A stretch of DNA of 64,000 bases from Diplodia intermedia (taxonomy: Eukaryota > Ascomycota > Dothideomycetes > Botryosphaeriales > Botryosphaeriaceae): the NCBI GenBank assembly GCA_021495925.1, contig JAKEKT010000001.1, forward strand, positions 310,001-374,000. The letters are read 5' to 3'. The translations under genes were made by a program, and so were the position numbers. The notes under the pieces are model-generated. The model had not been told where the DNA came from. It ran no database searches and worked only from the letters and a program-made list of their open reading frames with translations. Each line of letters opens with the position of its first letter. Within the stretch, counting starts at the first letter, position 1. Shown here piece after piece: positions 56,001 through 64,000 of this stretch.

Positions 56001-58878
56001 GAGGTCGTGGACATCGTTTGCTTGTGAAAGTGATGACTCAAATACTAAGCCGTACGTCATTCGTGTATGACCATTTGTCATTTACGACCGCTGCCCCAGG
56101 ACGGATGCGATGCCTCTCCAGTCGACGAAGCCTTGGTGGTCTCGAAACGTAGTCGCTGTTCCGGGAATGTTGGTCAAGCATCTGATTCCTTTGATGGTCA
56201 TCGTGCAAGTTCGCCGAGGTTTCTGTTGCGCCAGCGAGCTGTGACAAGGGATAAAGCAAGCCATTGTTGCTCTTCGATTGTTTTCAACAGTCAGAGAGAA
56301 TACAGAACATGTGCAACGAGAAGAGTACACTGCCTCATCGGCGGCATTGGGTGATGGGGACACATGTGCGGGAATCAAGTCAGCATGCTTCTTCAATTGC
56401 TCGCCCCTTTACGACCCATGTCATATCTCCGCCCGAGTGCGTGGCGTTGAATGTTGTGGTGATCCTTTGCCGTTTCGCCTTCTCCTTGGTACGTACAGGG
56501 CTCTTTCGCCACTCGGACGCCATTCTCTCATGGTATTTCCGAGAAAGCTAGCCGTGATGATATCTGCCAAGGCGAAGGAGCATCAAGCCTTGGATTGCAT
56601 GAGTAATTGCATGCAGCAAGATCCGCCCAGCTGGTACGTGGTCCCGAGGAAGTCAGTTCAGATCCCGGGATTCATCACCACCACCACCAGTGCGAGGGTT
56701 TCAGGGGAAGTCAGGCACGCAAACACACGTGGCGAGGGATCCCTCACCGCTGTAGATTGACGATCGCATATCCACAAGGCTCTGCAGCCAAGACAATGGC
56801 GTTAGTATCCCTGCAGCGAAGGAGTGGCAAGCTTCGTCACCAGGAGATAGATCCGAGTATTTGTCAATTGCTCGGGGCGAGGCCGATCATCCGACGACTC
56901 CGCCCAGGCTTTCGTATCTTGGCCTCGTACACGTGGAAATGGTGGTGTTGAGTCCAAGAGCAACTAGCAGCCCTTATCTCGCCCTGCTTCGCGGCCCAAC
57001 GCCTGGCGCTCCCGGGGCGGAGCGGGCAGCGATTCCGACCGACTCTGGCGCCGTCGGCCAGCCAGCCTGCTCCACCGCGGCATCCGGTGCTTCTTCCGCC
57101 CCTCTCTGCCCGTTTGGGGGCCGGGAAGTTGTTCCCCTGGCGATCACCTCACCTCCACGACTCGCGCAAGCGACTGGGCGCGAACGTCATTTTCCATGTC
57201 GGATCGTAATCGCCGGGATGCGAGCATCACAGACCATGTCCACGCCGCAGCACTGCCAGAAGGAACAGAAGAAAGAATTTTCCATCGGGCCGCGGCCCCA
57301 ATGGCCTTGTTCGTGGGTTGCTCGCGGAAACACACTGAATCGCAACGAGCGAAGTCTGAAAGAAGTTGCAGATCCGGCACGCTGAGCAGGGCAGACAGAG
57401 GCCTTGCTCGCTCGCCAGTTCTCGGCTCCGCGCAATCCGGCCGGGAAGCAGCCGCTGTCAGCGCAGCGCCCGTCGCCCCGTGCTAGACGAAGCGCACCGG
57501 CCGCGCACTCGCTCTCTCACCGCCGACGTGCAGACCATCTGCTCTTGCGGCTCCACTGTGGCTGCCCACACACGCAATGGCTTGGTCGAAAAGCTTGTGT
57601 CGCAAGCCCATGGGCATCCAATTAGGCATTCTCCCCTGTTCATCGGTCCCCTTGCAGCATCTCCAAATCAAATCACCCAAGCCCGGCCTTACGGATGCCG
57701 CAGCATGTGGGTTCGGATCTATCGTGCACTGTCAACACGCAACGGCCGCGGCAACCGCAGGCCAAGAGCGCACACACCAAGGTCGCCGCTCCATTTCCAG
57801 GTCCAAGAGCGAGACGTCGAAACCACGCGGCGAAGCCACGCCGTGACATCAATGCAAAGGATATTGGGGGAATCGCAATTGACACGAGCTTCATGCGAGG
57901 CACGCGATGGACGCCAGGTCCGCGGGCCGAGGCCCAAGAAGAGCATGGCCAAGAAAGAGGCGGAGAGGAGGGAGGGGCATCTGATCACCGCCATCGGGGA
58001 GATAATCTGAAGGGTCCAGGTGTCCCGGTCCAGCTGCCACGCGTGTGTCCAGATTAGCGGCCGCCACCAACAGCTAGCGAGACGAGCGGCAGGGAGCCAA
58101 CGGCGATGCTAGGCAAATCCTTCACCCGCCAGAGCCTTCGCGCCCCTTGAGGTCTGCCATGGCTAGCCGCCCTCCCCGCAAAGGCGCGTGCAGATCATGC
58201 ACTTGGCCGACAGGAACCTTGCGCGGAAGGAGCCTAATCTCCGCCGCCATCCCTGCACTGCTCAACATCACTTGCCTGTCCCAGCCCAAATCTCCGAAAT
58301 GGGTGGTGGGCTCGTGTACTCTACGCAGCACGCAGGACGTGGCTATTGTACGCAGCGCTTCTCTCGCTCGGTGGGGAGCCTGGGGCCAGCCGAAAGCCAT
58401 TGCAGCCGTGGAATTATCGATTCGACGATCCGTCGGCGCGCCATCTGCCCTCGTGCACGGCGAGACCAGGGTCCCGCCGGCCATCAGCTAGCCCGCTAGC
58501 TCAACGTCTCCCCCTCCGGCCCCAGCGGGACAGGGCGGGAGCCAGGCGGAGCGCAACGTCGCGGCCATAGGTGCCAAACCGAGCATAGCATGCCTGCTAA
58601 ACACACGCTAACAGCTACACCTCGTCCCAAACAGGCAATACATGGCAAACCAAGCACAGCATACTCTCACTTGGCACGCCCCCGCTGCCGTTGCTTATAA
58701 CGGCGCCGCGAGCCACCCGTCGTTTCCAAGGTCAGGCCTTTCCAGAGCGTCCTCCTTGATCAAACACATCAAAGGGTAGCTTCCGCCCTGCTCCCTCCCA
58801 AACACCAAGCACGCGCTAACCAACGTCCTTGCAGGTCACACATTCGTTTATACTTCCCACCCAACCACAGACCCAACC
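50057..58878. other. 8.8-kb gene-free region between divergent genes
   Basis: No frame or spliceable set of frames here shows a conserved domain, and I found no reverse transcriptase, transposase, terminal repeat or AT-rich RIP signature. Base composition stays GC-moderate and mixed. Pyrimidine-rich tracts on the plus strand (about 53400-53450, 53870-54070 and 54100-54310) resemble transcription starts or long leaders. CTG-rich DNA at 50490-50560 lies near the APSES promoter. It probably holds long promoters or untranslated leaders, non-coding RNA, or fast-evolving small genes I cannot recognise. Confidence 0.55.
58695..58700 (+). promoter_or_regulatory. TATA-like box of the GMC oxidoreductase gene
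   Basis: TTATAA about 180 bases upstream of the start codon, followed by a CA/CT-rich leader, fits a regulated secreted-enzyme promoter. Confidence 0.4.
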
Positions 58879-60864
58879 ATGCTTTTCCCCCGTATCCTCG
58901 GCGTGCTCGCCACAGCGCTGCCGCTCGCCTGGGCCGTCGACCTGACCGGCTATGAGTACGTTGTCGTCGGCTCGGGCGCCGGTGGCGGTCCGCTCGCGGC
59001 GCGCCTGGCCATCGCCGGCCACAAGACGCTGCTCATCGAGGCGGGCGACGACCAGGGCGCCAACGAGAACTACACGATCCCGGCGTACAGCGCCAAGTCG
59101 TCCGAGGACGAGCTGATGACGTGGAAGTTCTTCGTGCGCCACTACGCCGACGACGAGCGGCAGGCGCGCGACTTCAAGACGACGTGGGAGACGCCCGACG
59201 GCGGCGAGTACACGGGCAAGAACCCGCCCGAGGGCTCGACGATCAAGGGCACGCTGTACCCGCGGACGGGCACGCTGGGCGGCTGCACGGCGCACAACGC
59301 GCTGATCGCCGTGTACCCGCACCAGTCCGACTTCGAGTACATCTCGACGCTGACGGGCGACGACTCGTGGGCGCCCGACTCGATGCGCCAGTACTTTGCG
59401 CGCATGGAGAAGAACCAGTACCTGCTGCCCGGCCAGGCCGGCCACGGCTACGACGGCTGGCTGGAGACGGAGACGGCGCCGCTGAGCATCGTGCTCGAGG
59501 ACCCGCAGCTGCTGTCGCTGCTGACCGGCGGCGCCTTCGCCCTGGGCAACCTGACCGACAACGTCTTCAACATCGGCACCCTGCTCGCCGGCGACGCCAA
59601 CGCCGACACCGAGTCGCGCGACAAGGACCCGGCCTACTACCAGATCCCGCTCTCCACCAACGACGCCCACCGCACCGGCTCGCGCGAGTTCGTCGTGGCC
59701 GTGCGCGACGCCCAGAACCTCGACGGCACCAAGCGCTTCCCGCTCGACGTGCGCCTCAACACCTTCGTCACCAAGGTCACCTTCGACCAGGACGTGTCGC
59801 CGCCGCGCGCCACCGGCGTCGAGTTCCTCGAGGGCGAGCACCTGTACCGCGCCTCGCCCCGCTCGTCGTCGGCCGGCAAGGGCACGCCCGGCACCGCCAC
59901 GGCCTCGCGCGAGGTCATCGTGGCCGGCGGCGTGTACAACTCGCCGCAGCTGCTCAAGCTGTCGGGCGTCGGCCCCAAGGAGGAGCTGCAGAAGTTCGAC
60001 ATCGACGTCGTGTCGGACCTGCCCGGCGTCGGCACCAACCTGCAGGACCACTACGAGATCTCGGTCCAGGGCACCATCGAGAACAACTTCACCTCCTTCG
60101 ACGGCTGCACCTTCCGCCTCGACTCCGAGGAGGACGCGTGCGTCGACCGCTGGAACACCCCCATCCTCGGCGACCGCGGCATCTACTCGTCGTCCGGCCT
60201 GGCCGCCACCATGTTCTACAAGTCGACCACCACCGCCGACGACTCGTTCGACATCTTCTCCTTCGGCGGGCCCGTCAACTTCCGCGGCTACTTCCCCGAC
60301 TACTCGTACAACGCCACCATCAACCACAACTGGTTCACCTGGGCCATCCTCAAGGCCCACCCGCGCAACACGGCCGGCGAGGTCACCCTGCGCTCCGCCG
60401 ACCCGCTCGACATGCCCGACATCGTCTTCAACTACTTCGACACGGGCTCCGGCGACAGCTCCAAGGACCTGCAGGCCCTGTACGAGGCCGTCGGCCTCGC
60501 CCGCGACGCCTTCGCCCGCCAGCCCATCGAGGTCACCGAGACCCTGCCCGGCCCCGATGTCCAGTCGCAGGAGGACATCGAGCAGTACGCCAAGGACGTC
60601 GCCTGGGGCCACCACGCCTCGTCCACCTGCCCCATCGGTGCCGATGACGACGAGATGGCCGTGCTCGACTCCAAGTTCCAGGTCCGCGGCGTCCAGGGCC
60701 TGCGCGTCGTCGACGCCTCCGTCTACCCCCGCATCCCCGGCACCTTCACCGCCGTCTCCACCTACATGGTCGCTGAGAAGGCCGCCGACGACATCATCGC
60801 CGCCGCCAAGGCCAACTCGACCGCCGCCGCCTCGTCCAAGAGGGCCGTGAAGCTGCAGGCGTAA
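58879..60864 (+). CDS. Secreted GMC-family FAD oxidoreductase
   Basis: Single exon, 661 residues. A signal peptide (MLFPRILGVLATALPLAWA) is followed by the FAD motif YVVVGSGAGGGPLAARLAIA (28-47), LYPRTGTLGGCTAHNALIAV (GMC signature 1) and EVIVAGGVYNSPQLLKLSGV with GP (signature 2). The catalytic histidine is His579 in WGHHASSTCPIG, and AEKAADDI closes the FAD domain. It belongs to the glucose-methanol-choline group (CAZy AA3-like) that oxidises alcohols or sugars outside the cell, often making H2O2. The usual second catalytic His/Asn is not evident: the aligned segment reads RIPGTFTAVSTYM. Codon use is extremely C/G-ending, so several other frames stay open by chance. Confidence 0.92.
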   Translation: MLFPRILGVLATALPLAWAVDLTGYEYVVVGSGAGGGPLAARLAIAGHKTLLIEAGDDQGANENYTIPAYSAKSSEDELMTWKFFVRHYADDERQARDFKTTWETPDGGEYTGKNPPEGSTIKGTLYPRTGTLGGCTAHNALIAVYPHQSDFEYISTLTGDDSWAPDSMRQYFARMEKNQYLLPGQAGHGYDGWLETETAPLSIVLEDPQLLSLLTGGAFALGNLTDNVFNIGTLLAGDANADTESRDKDPAYYQIPLSTNDAHRTGSREFVVAVRDAQNLDGTKRFPLDVRLNTFVTKVTFDQDVSPPRATGVEFLEGEHLYRASPRSSSAGKGTPGTATASREVIVAGGVYNSPQLLKLSGVGPKEELQKFDIDVVSDLPGVGTNLQDHYEISVQGTIENNFTSFDGCTFRLDSEEDACVDRWNTPILGDRGIYSSSGLAATMFYKSTTTADDSFDIFSFGGPVNFRGYFPDYSYNATINHNWFTWAILKAHPRNTAGEVTLRSADPLDMPDIVFNYFDTGSGDSSKDLQALYEAVGLARDAFARQPIEVTETLPGPDVQSQEDIEQYAKDVAWGHHASSTCPIGADDDEMAVLDSKFQVRGVQGLRVVDASVYPRIPGTFTAVSTYMVAEKAADDIIAAAKANSTAAASSKRAVKLQA

Positions 60865-61308
60865 GCGAGCCGAAGGATGCACAAGGCCGATTCGTACTTA
60901 ATACTGGAAACACCTCAGACAATCGTTTGATCTTGAAACATTAGCAACTGTATATATTTTTTGTCACGTCAGGGAGGATACGTCCAGACCATAGCATAGC
61001 ATGTCTTCAGCGCAGCAACCCAGCTTCTATTCGACACATATCAATCAAAACATTCTCAAAATACAAACTTACCGACTCTCGTGAGCGAATCAAGCGTATC
61101 AAGGCCCTAGAACGTGAAAAGGGACCATGCAAGTCTGAACAGATTCCATAATCCTGGATTGAAACTTACACACAACTCTTCCCACCGACTCTCCAATAGC
61201 GTCTTCGCAAGCGCACAGCGCGAGCCTTCGCGATTATTATTCGCTCCCCTGCGGCGAACCCAGCCCAGATTCCCATACCCCAACTCCATCAGAAAGAGAA
61301 AAGCCCAC
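60865..61308. other. Convergent 3' region GMC / glycosyltransferase-like
   Basis: About 440 AT-richer bases between two stop codons; untranslated sequence only. Confidence 0.55.
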
Positions 61309-63672
61309 TCACAGCCCCTTGTTCTTTTCTTTTCCCTTCCCTCCCTTCTTGTCAACCGCATCTTCGCTCTTGGCACCCGCCTCGCCCGCATCCACCTCAT
61401 CCACCATCACCTCACCGACCCCCGCCTTCTCCAACCCCTCACCCACATCCACCGTCTTCTTCCTTTCCTGCCCCTTCACTTCCTCTCTTTCCTTCTCCTT
61501 CATGACCACTTCCTCACCGCCATCCTCATCGTCTTCCCCGTCCTCCTCCAGCCTCTCGAAAGCCTCACCCCCCTCGTCCCCGAAACAAAACAGATCCCTC
61601 GCACTCCCTTCGACAACGACCCTCTTCTTCCCCCCGACCGGTTCCACCAGGTCGCCATCGCATCCGCCAATCGCCGAGCGGAACTTCCGGGTCGTCTCCC
61701 TCGCCGCATCCGCCACCTCCTGCTCGTCGGCGAACAGCACGCCCTGGTGCGACAGTGCCGGCAGCGCGCGGAGCGCCGGCGGATCGGCGTCGAAGGGGAG
61801 GACGTGGTGGAGCGGAAGCGTGTCGAGGAGGGTCGCGGGTTCGAGGTGCGGGGGCGGGGCGAGGGCCGCCGCGGGGTCGCCGGTGAGGAAGGGGGACGAT
61901 GATGCATCGTCTTGCGGTGGTGGTGGTGCGTCGGAGTCGTGGTTGGCGGCCTCCCTGTCCGTCAGAGCGGCGAGCATGTCCTCGGGCGGCTGGTAGAGCT
62001 CGTTGTGCACTGTGACAAGCCCGCTTTGCTGCGGCGCCGCCGCCGGCATGTCGAGACCTGGGTAGAGCAGCGCGTAGCCCCTCGCGCGCATCAGCTCGAG
62101 AAAGTACTCAAGCCAGGACGGCAAGCTCTCGTGGACGGTGCGCGGTCGGGGGACGGGGTTCGCTTGTAGTCGGAAGGCGCGCAGGCGGTTCGTGAGGAAG
62201 GAGTGGATTTCGGTCCACTTGTCGCCGAAGTAGAGCGCAGCGTTGCTGTTGGGCGCCTGCCACGTGAAGGGGACCGCGGCATCCGGATGGTGCTGGGCGG
62301 CGGCTTTGTACTTTGTGTCGACGTCGCTGTCTGCGCGCATATCTGAGGCTGTGGGTGGCTCGAAGGCGGTGGTGCCGTTGAGATGGTGGGATGGGACTTC
62401 GAGGCTGAGGCCGATGAGATGGGCGTTGTCGACGCCTGCGGAGCTGGAGTATCTGTACTCCAGCAGGTGGAACATGAGATAGTGATAATACAATGGAGAC
62501 AGTTGAGCGTTCGGTGTGAGAAGCAGAACGTGCGAGCCGAGAGAGGGGTAGAAAGACTCCAAAAAGTGCACTGCTGCCTCGTCGGACGAGACCTTCTCGT
62601 CCGGTATGCGGTGTCTTAAGATCAGTCCGTTCCGGCGAGGCGTTACAAATGGTTCTTTGGATGATGGCGGCCAAGCCATGTGCCCGAGGAACCACATCGA
62701 TGGCGGGTCTATGTCAGGGGGCAACTCGACGGTGATTCGAGGGGGAGTCAGACCCGAGTAATCAGCATCCTGGATAGACTGAAGCAGTCGAAGCAGCGAC
62801 CCTGAAGACTTCGGAGGGGCATGGATCAAAATGTCGACGCTGGGAGTGTGCCATGCTCTGAGTGAGCTCGAGTCGAGGCGAGTGAGCCACTCCAGGTTAT
62901 CCGCACGATTTTGTGGGATCTCTATGACTGGTAGATGTTGGATCCCGGTTTTTCTCCGCATTCCTTTCGCGAAGAAGACATCCTCTCTGGCGGAATCATC
63001 TGTAATAACGACTTGTGGGTGCATAAATGTGCGGATGTGGCCCATAGCAGCTGAAACCACAGCTTCGGCGCGGAAATCGGAGCTGAATGTCACGAAATCC
63101 GGGCGAGCGTCATGCCAGTAGATGCCGCACCCCTCGCGATCAACACCATTCACCTCAAGAACTTCATCAAGGAAGATGTCGTAGCGACCCATAATGGCGA
63201 AGTGCACATGGTTCCGGTTCCACTTTGCCATTTCGCAAGCCAGGGGAATCAGCGCCGACACGCTCTTCAGGTTCGAGGCCGCGAACAGTACATTGCGGTT
63301 CTTGTCGCGCAGCCCGCCTGTATTGCTTATTTTGTGCAGAGAATCGCCAAGCTCAAAGAATTTGATGTGGCCGTTGTAATAGTGCTGGCGCGCGGCCTCG
63401 TCTGTATCATCGACGACCTTCGGCGGTGGGCCTTTGGGCCTGACGAACTTTGAGGGGTTTGTCGCATCGTATACCATATAGTCAGGGTCGCTGGTGGAAA
63501 ACACGTGTAGGAGCAGCCACACGGCGAGGGCAGCACCGATGATGATTGCAACGCGACGGCGACGGTAGTTGTGGGGTAAGTTGCGCCAGGACTGCGCGGG
63601 CTTGCTGCCAGGAGCGTAGTCGTCATCCCGCTTCCCCAGCTCTTCGTCCGTGGGGAACATACGTGGGGCCAT
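61309..63672 (-). CDS. Type II membrane glycosyltransferase-like protein
   Basis: Single exon, 787 residues. A short cytosolic part ending in HNYRRRR precedes one membrane helix (41-58, VAIIIGAALAVWLLLHVF), giving a Golgi-type type II topology. The lumenal part has the conserved blocks NVLFAASNLKSVSALIPLAC, NRNHVHFAIMGRYDIFLDEV, VDILIHAPPKSSGSLLRLLQ, SHVLLLTPNAQLSPLYYHYL and ALYFGDKWTEIHSFLTNRL. They match a fungus-wide family annotated as glycosyltransferase 2-like; donor and acceptor are unknown. The last ~100 residues are a highly charged Glu/Lys/Gly tail with no fold signal. The first of two nearby ATGs is used. Confidence 0.8.
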   Translation of the reverse strand: MAPRMFPTDEELGKRDDDYAPGSKPAQSWRNLPHNYRRRRVAIIIGAALAVWLLLHVFSTSDPDYMVYDATNPSKFVRPKGPPPKVVDDTDEAARQHYYNGHIKFFELGDSLHKISNTGGLRDKNRNVLFAASNLKSVSALIPLACEMAKWNRNHVHFAIMGRYDIFLDEVLEVNGVDREGCGIYWHDARPDFVTFSSDFRAEAVVSAAMGHIRTFMHPQVVITDDSAREDVFFAKGMRRKTGIQHLPVIEIPQNRADNLEWLTRLDSSSLRAWHTPSVDILIHAPPKSSGSLLRLLQSIQDADYSGLTPPRITVELPPDIDPPSMWFLGHMAWPPSSKEPFVTPRRNGLILRHRIPDEKVSSDEAAVHFLESFYPSLGSHVLLLTPNAQLSPLYYHYLMFHLLEYRYSSSAGVDNAHLIGLSLEVPSHHLNGTTAFEPPTASDMRADSDVDTKYKAAAQHHPDAAVPFTWQAPNSNAALYFGDKWTEIHSFLTNRLRAFRLQANPVPRPRTVHESLPSWLEYFLELMRARGYALLYPGLDMPAAAPQQSGLVTVHNELYQPPEDMLAALTDREAANHDSDAPPPPQDDASSSPFLTGDPAAALAPPPHLEPATLLDTLPLHHVLPFDADPPALRALPALSHQGVLFADEQEVADAARETTRKFRSAIGGCDGDLVEPVGGKKRVVVEGSARDLFCFGDEGGEAFERLEEDGEDDEDGGEEVVMKEKEREEVKGQERKKTVDVGEGLEKAGVGEVMVDEVDAGEAGAKSEDAVDKKGGKGKEKNKGL

Positions 63673-64000
63673 TGCTAGGGTCCCGTCTTGTCCGAGAAAT
63701 CGCGTAGAAGTGGACCGGCAGCAGCTTAGAGCTCAGCGCGGCATGACGGATTAGCGGGCGAATGGCGTCGAGGCAAGCATGCAGTGTCCCGTCAGCGCGG
63801 CTCCAGCTCGAGACGTAGGTGCGGTGGCAGGACAAGGTCGGAGAGCCCGGCAAATCGCGGTGGGTGTTGGAAGGATGGCTGACAGGTATTCGTGGAAGCT
63901 TGACAGCTGCGATGTGGCTGATTGATTCGCCGCGGCCCTGAATTGCGTAACCGAAGGCACGTGCGCTTGGAATTTGGTCAAAGCTTCTGCTCGGTTCTGC
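63673..64000. promoter_or_regulatory. Promoter region of the glycosyltransferase-like gene
   Basis: The last 328 bases of the window lie upstream of the leftward gene. No specific site or other gene is recognised. Confidence 0.4.

Noticed and set aside
51000..58000. Several 100-215 codon frames in the gene-free region
   Set aside because: Overlap each other on both strands, change composition abruptly, and contain no conserved motif or signal peptide plus cysteine pattern.
58816..60882. 688-codon open frame antisense to the GMC oxidase, and a 508-codon frame in another phase
   Set aside because: Caused by extreme C/G-ending codons in the real gene; composition is Val/Gly/Arg/Leu-rich with no motif, while the sense frame has a complete GMC domain.
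1..64000. tRNA, rRNA, CRISPR, insertion sequences, transposons
   Set aside because: No paired A/B boxes, array repeats, terminal repeats or transposase/reverse transcriptase motifs were seen by eye on either strand; a tRNA scan could still find one.

Overview
The window is nuclear DNA of a filamentous ascomycete (Pezizomycotina). The reasons are spliceosomal introns of mostly 48-115 bp with GTAAGT/GTATGT-like donors, CTAAC/CTGAC branch sites and CAG/TAG acceptors, fungal-specific gene families (Zn2Cys6 and APSES regulators, a PaxM-like FAD monooxygenase, a GMC oxidoreductase), GC-rich coding DNA and short divergent promoters. A Dothideomycete would fit, but the sequence alone does not fix the class. 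I rebuilt 23 protein genes by joining reading frames across introns. I saw no rRNA, tRNA, CRISPR or transposon genes, and no AT-rich RIP-mutated tracts.

Layout. 0-10 kb: a TauD-type dioxygenase (-), then FIP1 (-) and NUP49 (+) diverging from a 341-bp promoter, then an aldo/keto reductase (-). 10-19 kb: a Ufo1-like F-box/WD/UIM protein (+), isopentenyl-diphosphate isomerase (+), a GFA-fold zinc protein (-) and a bZIP regulator (+). 19-28 kb, the least conventional part: a 1227-residue protein with two tandem Ulp1-like domains, the second without its catalytic residues (+); an 879-residue flavin monooxygenase fused to a multi-pass membrane domain (-); and a class II aldolase (-). 29-38 kb: a dihydroneopterin-aldolase-like protein (-), a membrane-anchored SDR (+), the splicing factor Spp2 (+), riboflavin kinase (-) and an Sfp-type phosphopantetheinyl transferase (-). 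38-50 kb: threonine synthase (+), a Zn2Cys6 regulator (-), phosphopantothenate-cysteine ligase (+), a GST (+) and an APSES/KilA-N regulator (-). 50-58.9 kb: about 8.8 kb with no gene I can support. 58.9-64 kb: a secreted GMC oxidoreductase (+) and a type II membrane glycosyltransferase-like protein (-).

How the genes relate. Most are single housekeeping genes: mRNA 3' processing, splicing, nuclear transport, isoprenoid, threonine, flavin and CoA metabolism. CoA made through Cab2 is the donor used by the phosphopantetheinyl transferase, which activates carrier proteins, but the two genes are not adjacent. There is no PKS, NRPS or recognised terpene cyclase, so a canonical secondary-metabolite cluster is not shown. 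The FAD-monooxygenase/membrane-domain fusion beside the aldolase, and the tandem Ulp1-like protease/pseudoprotease, are the best candidates for something undescribed.
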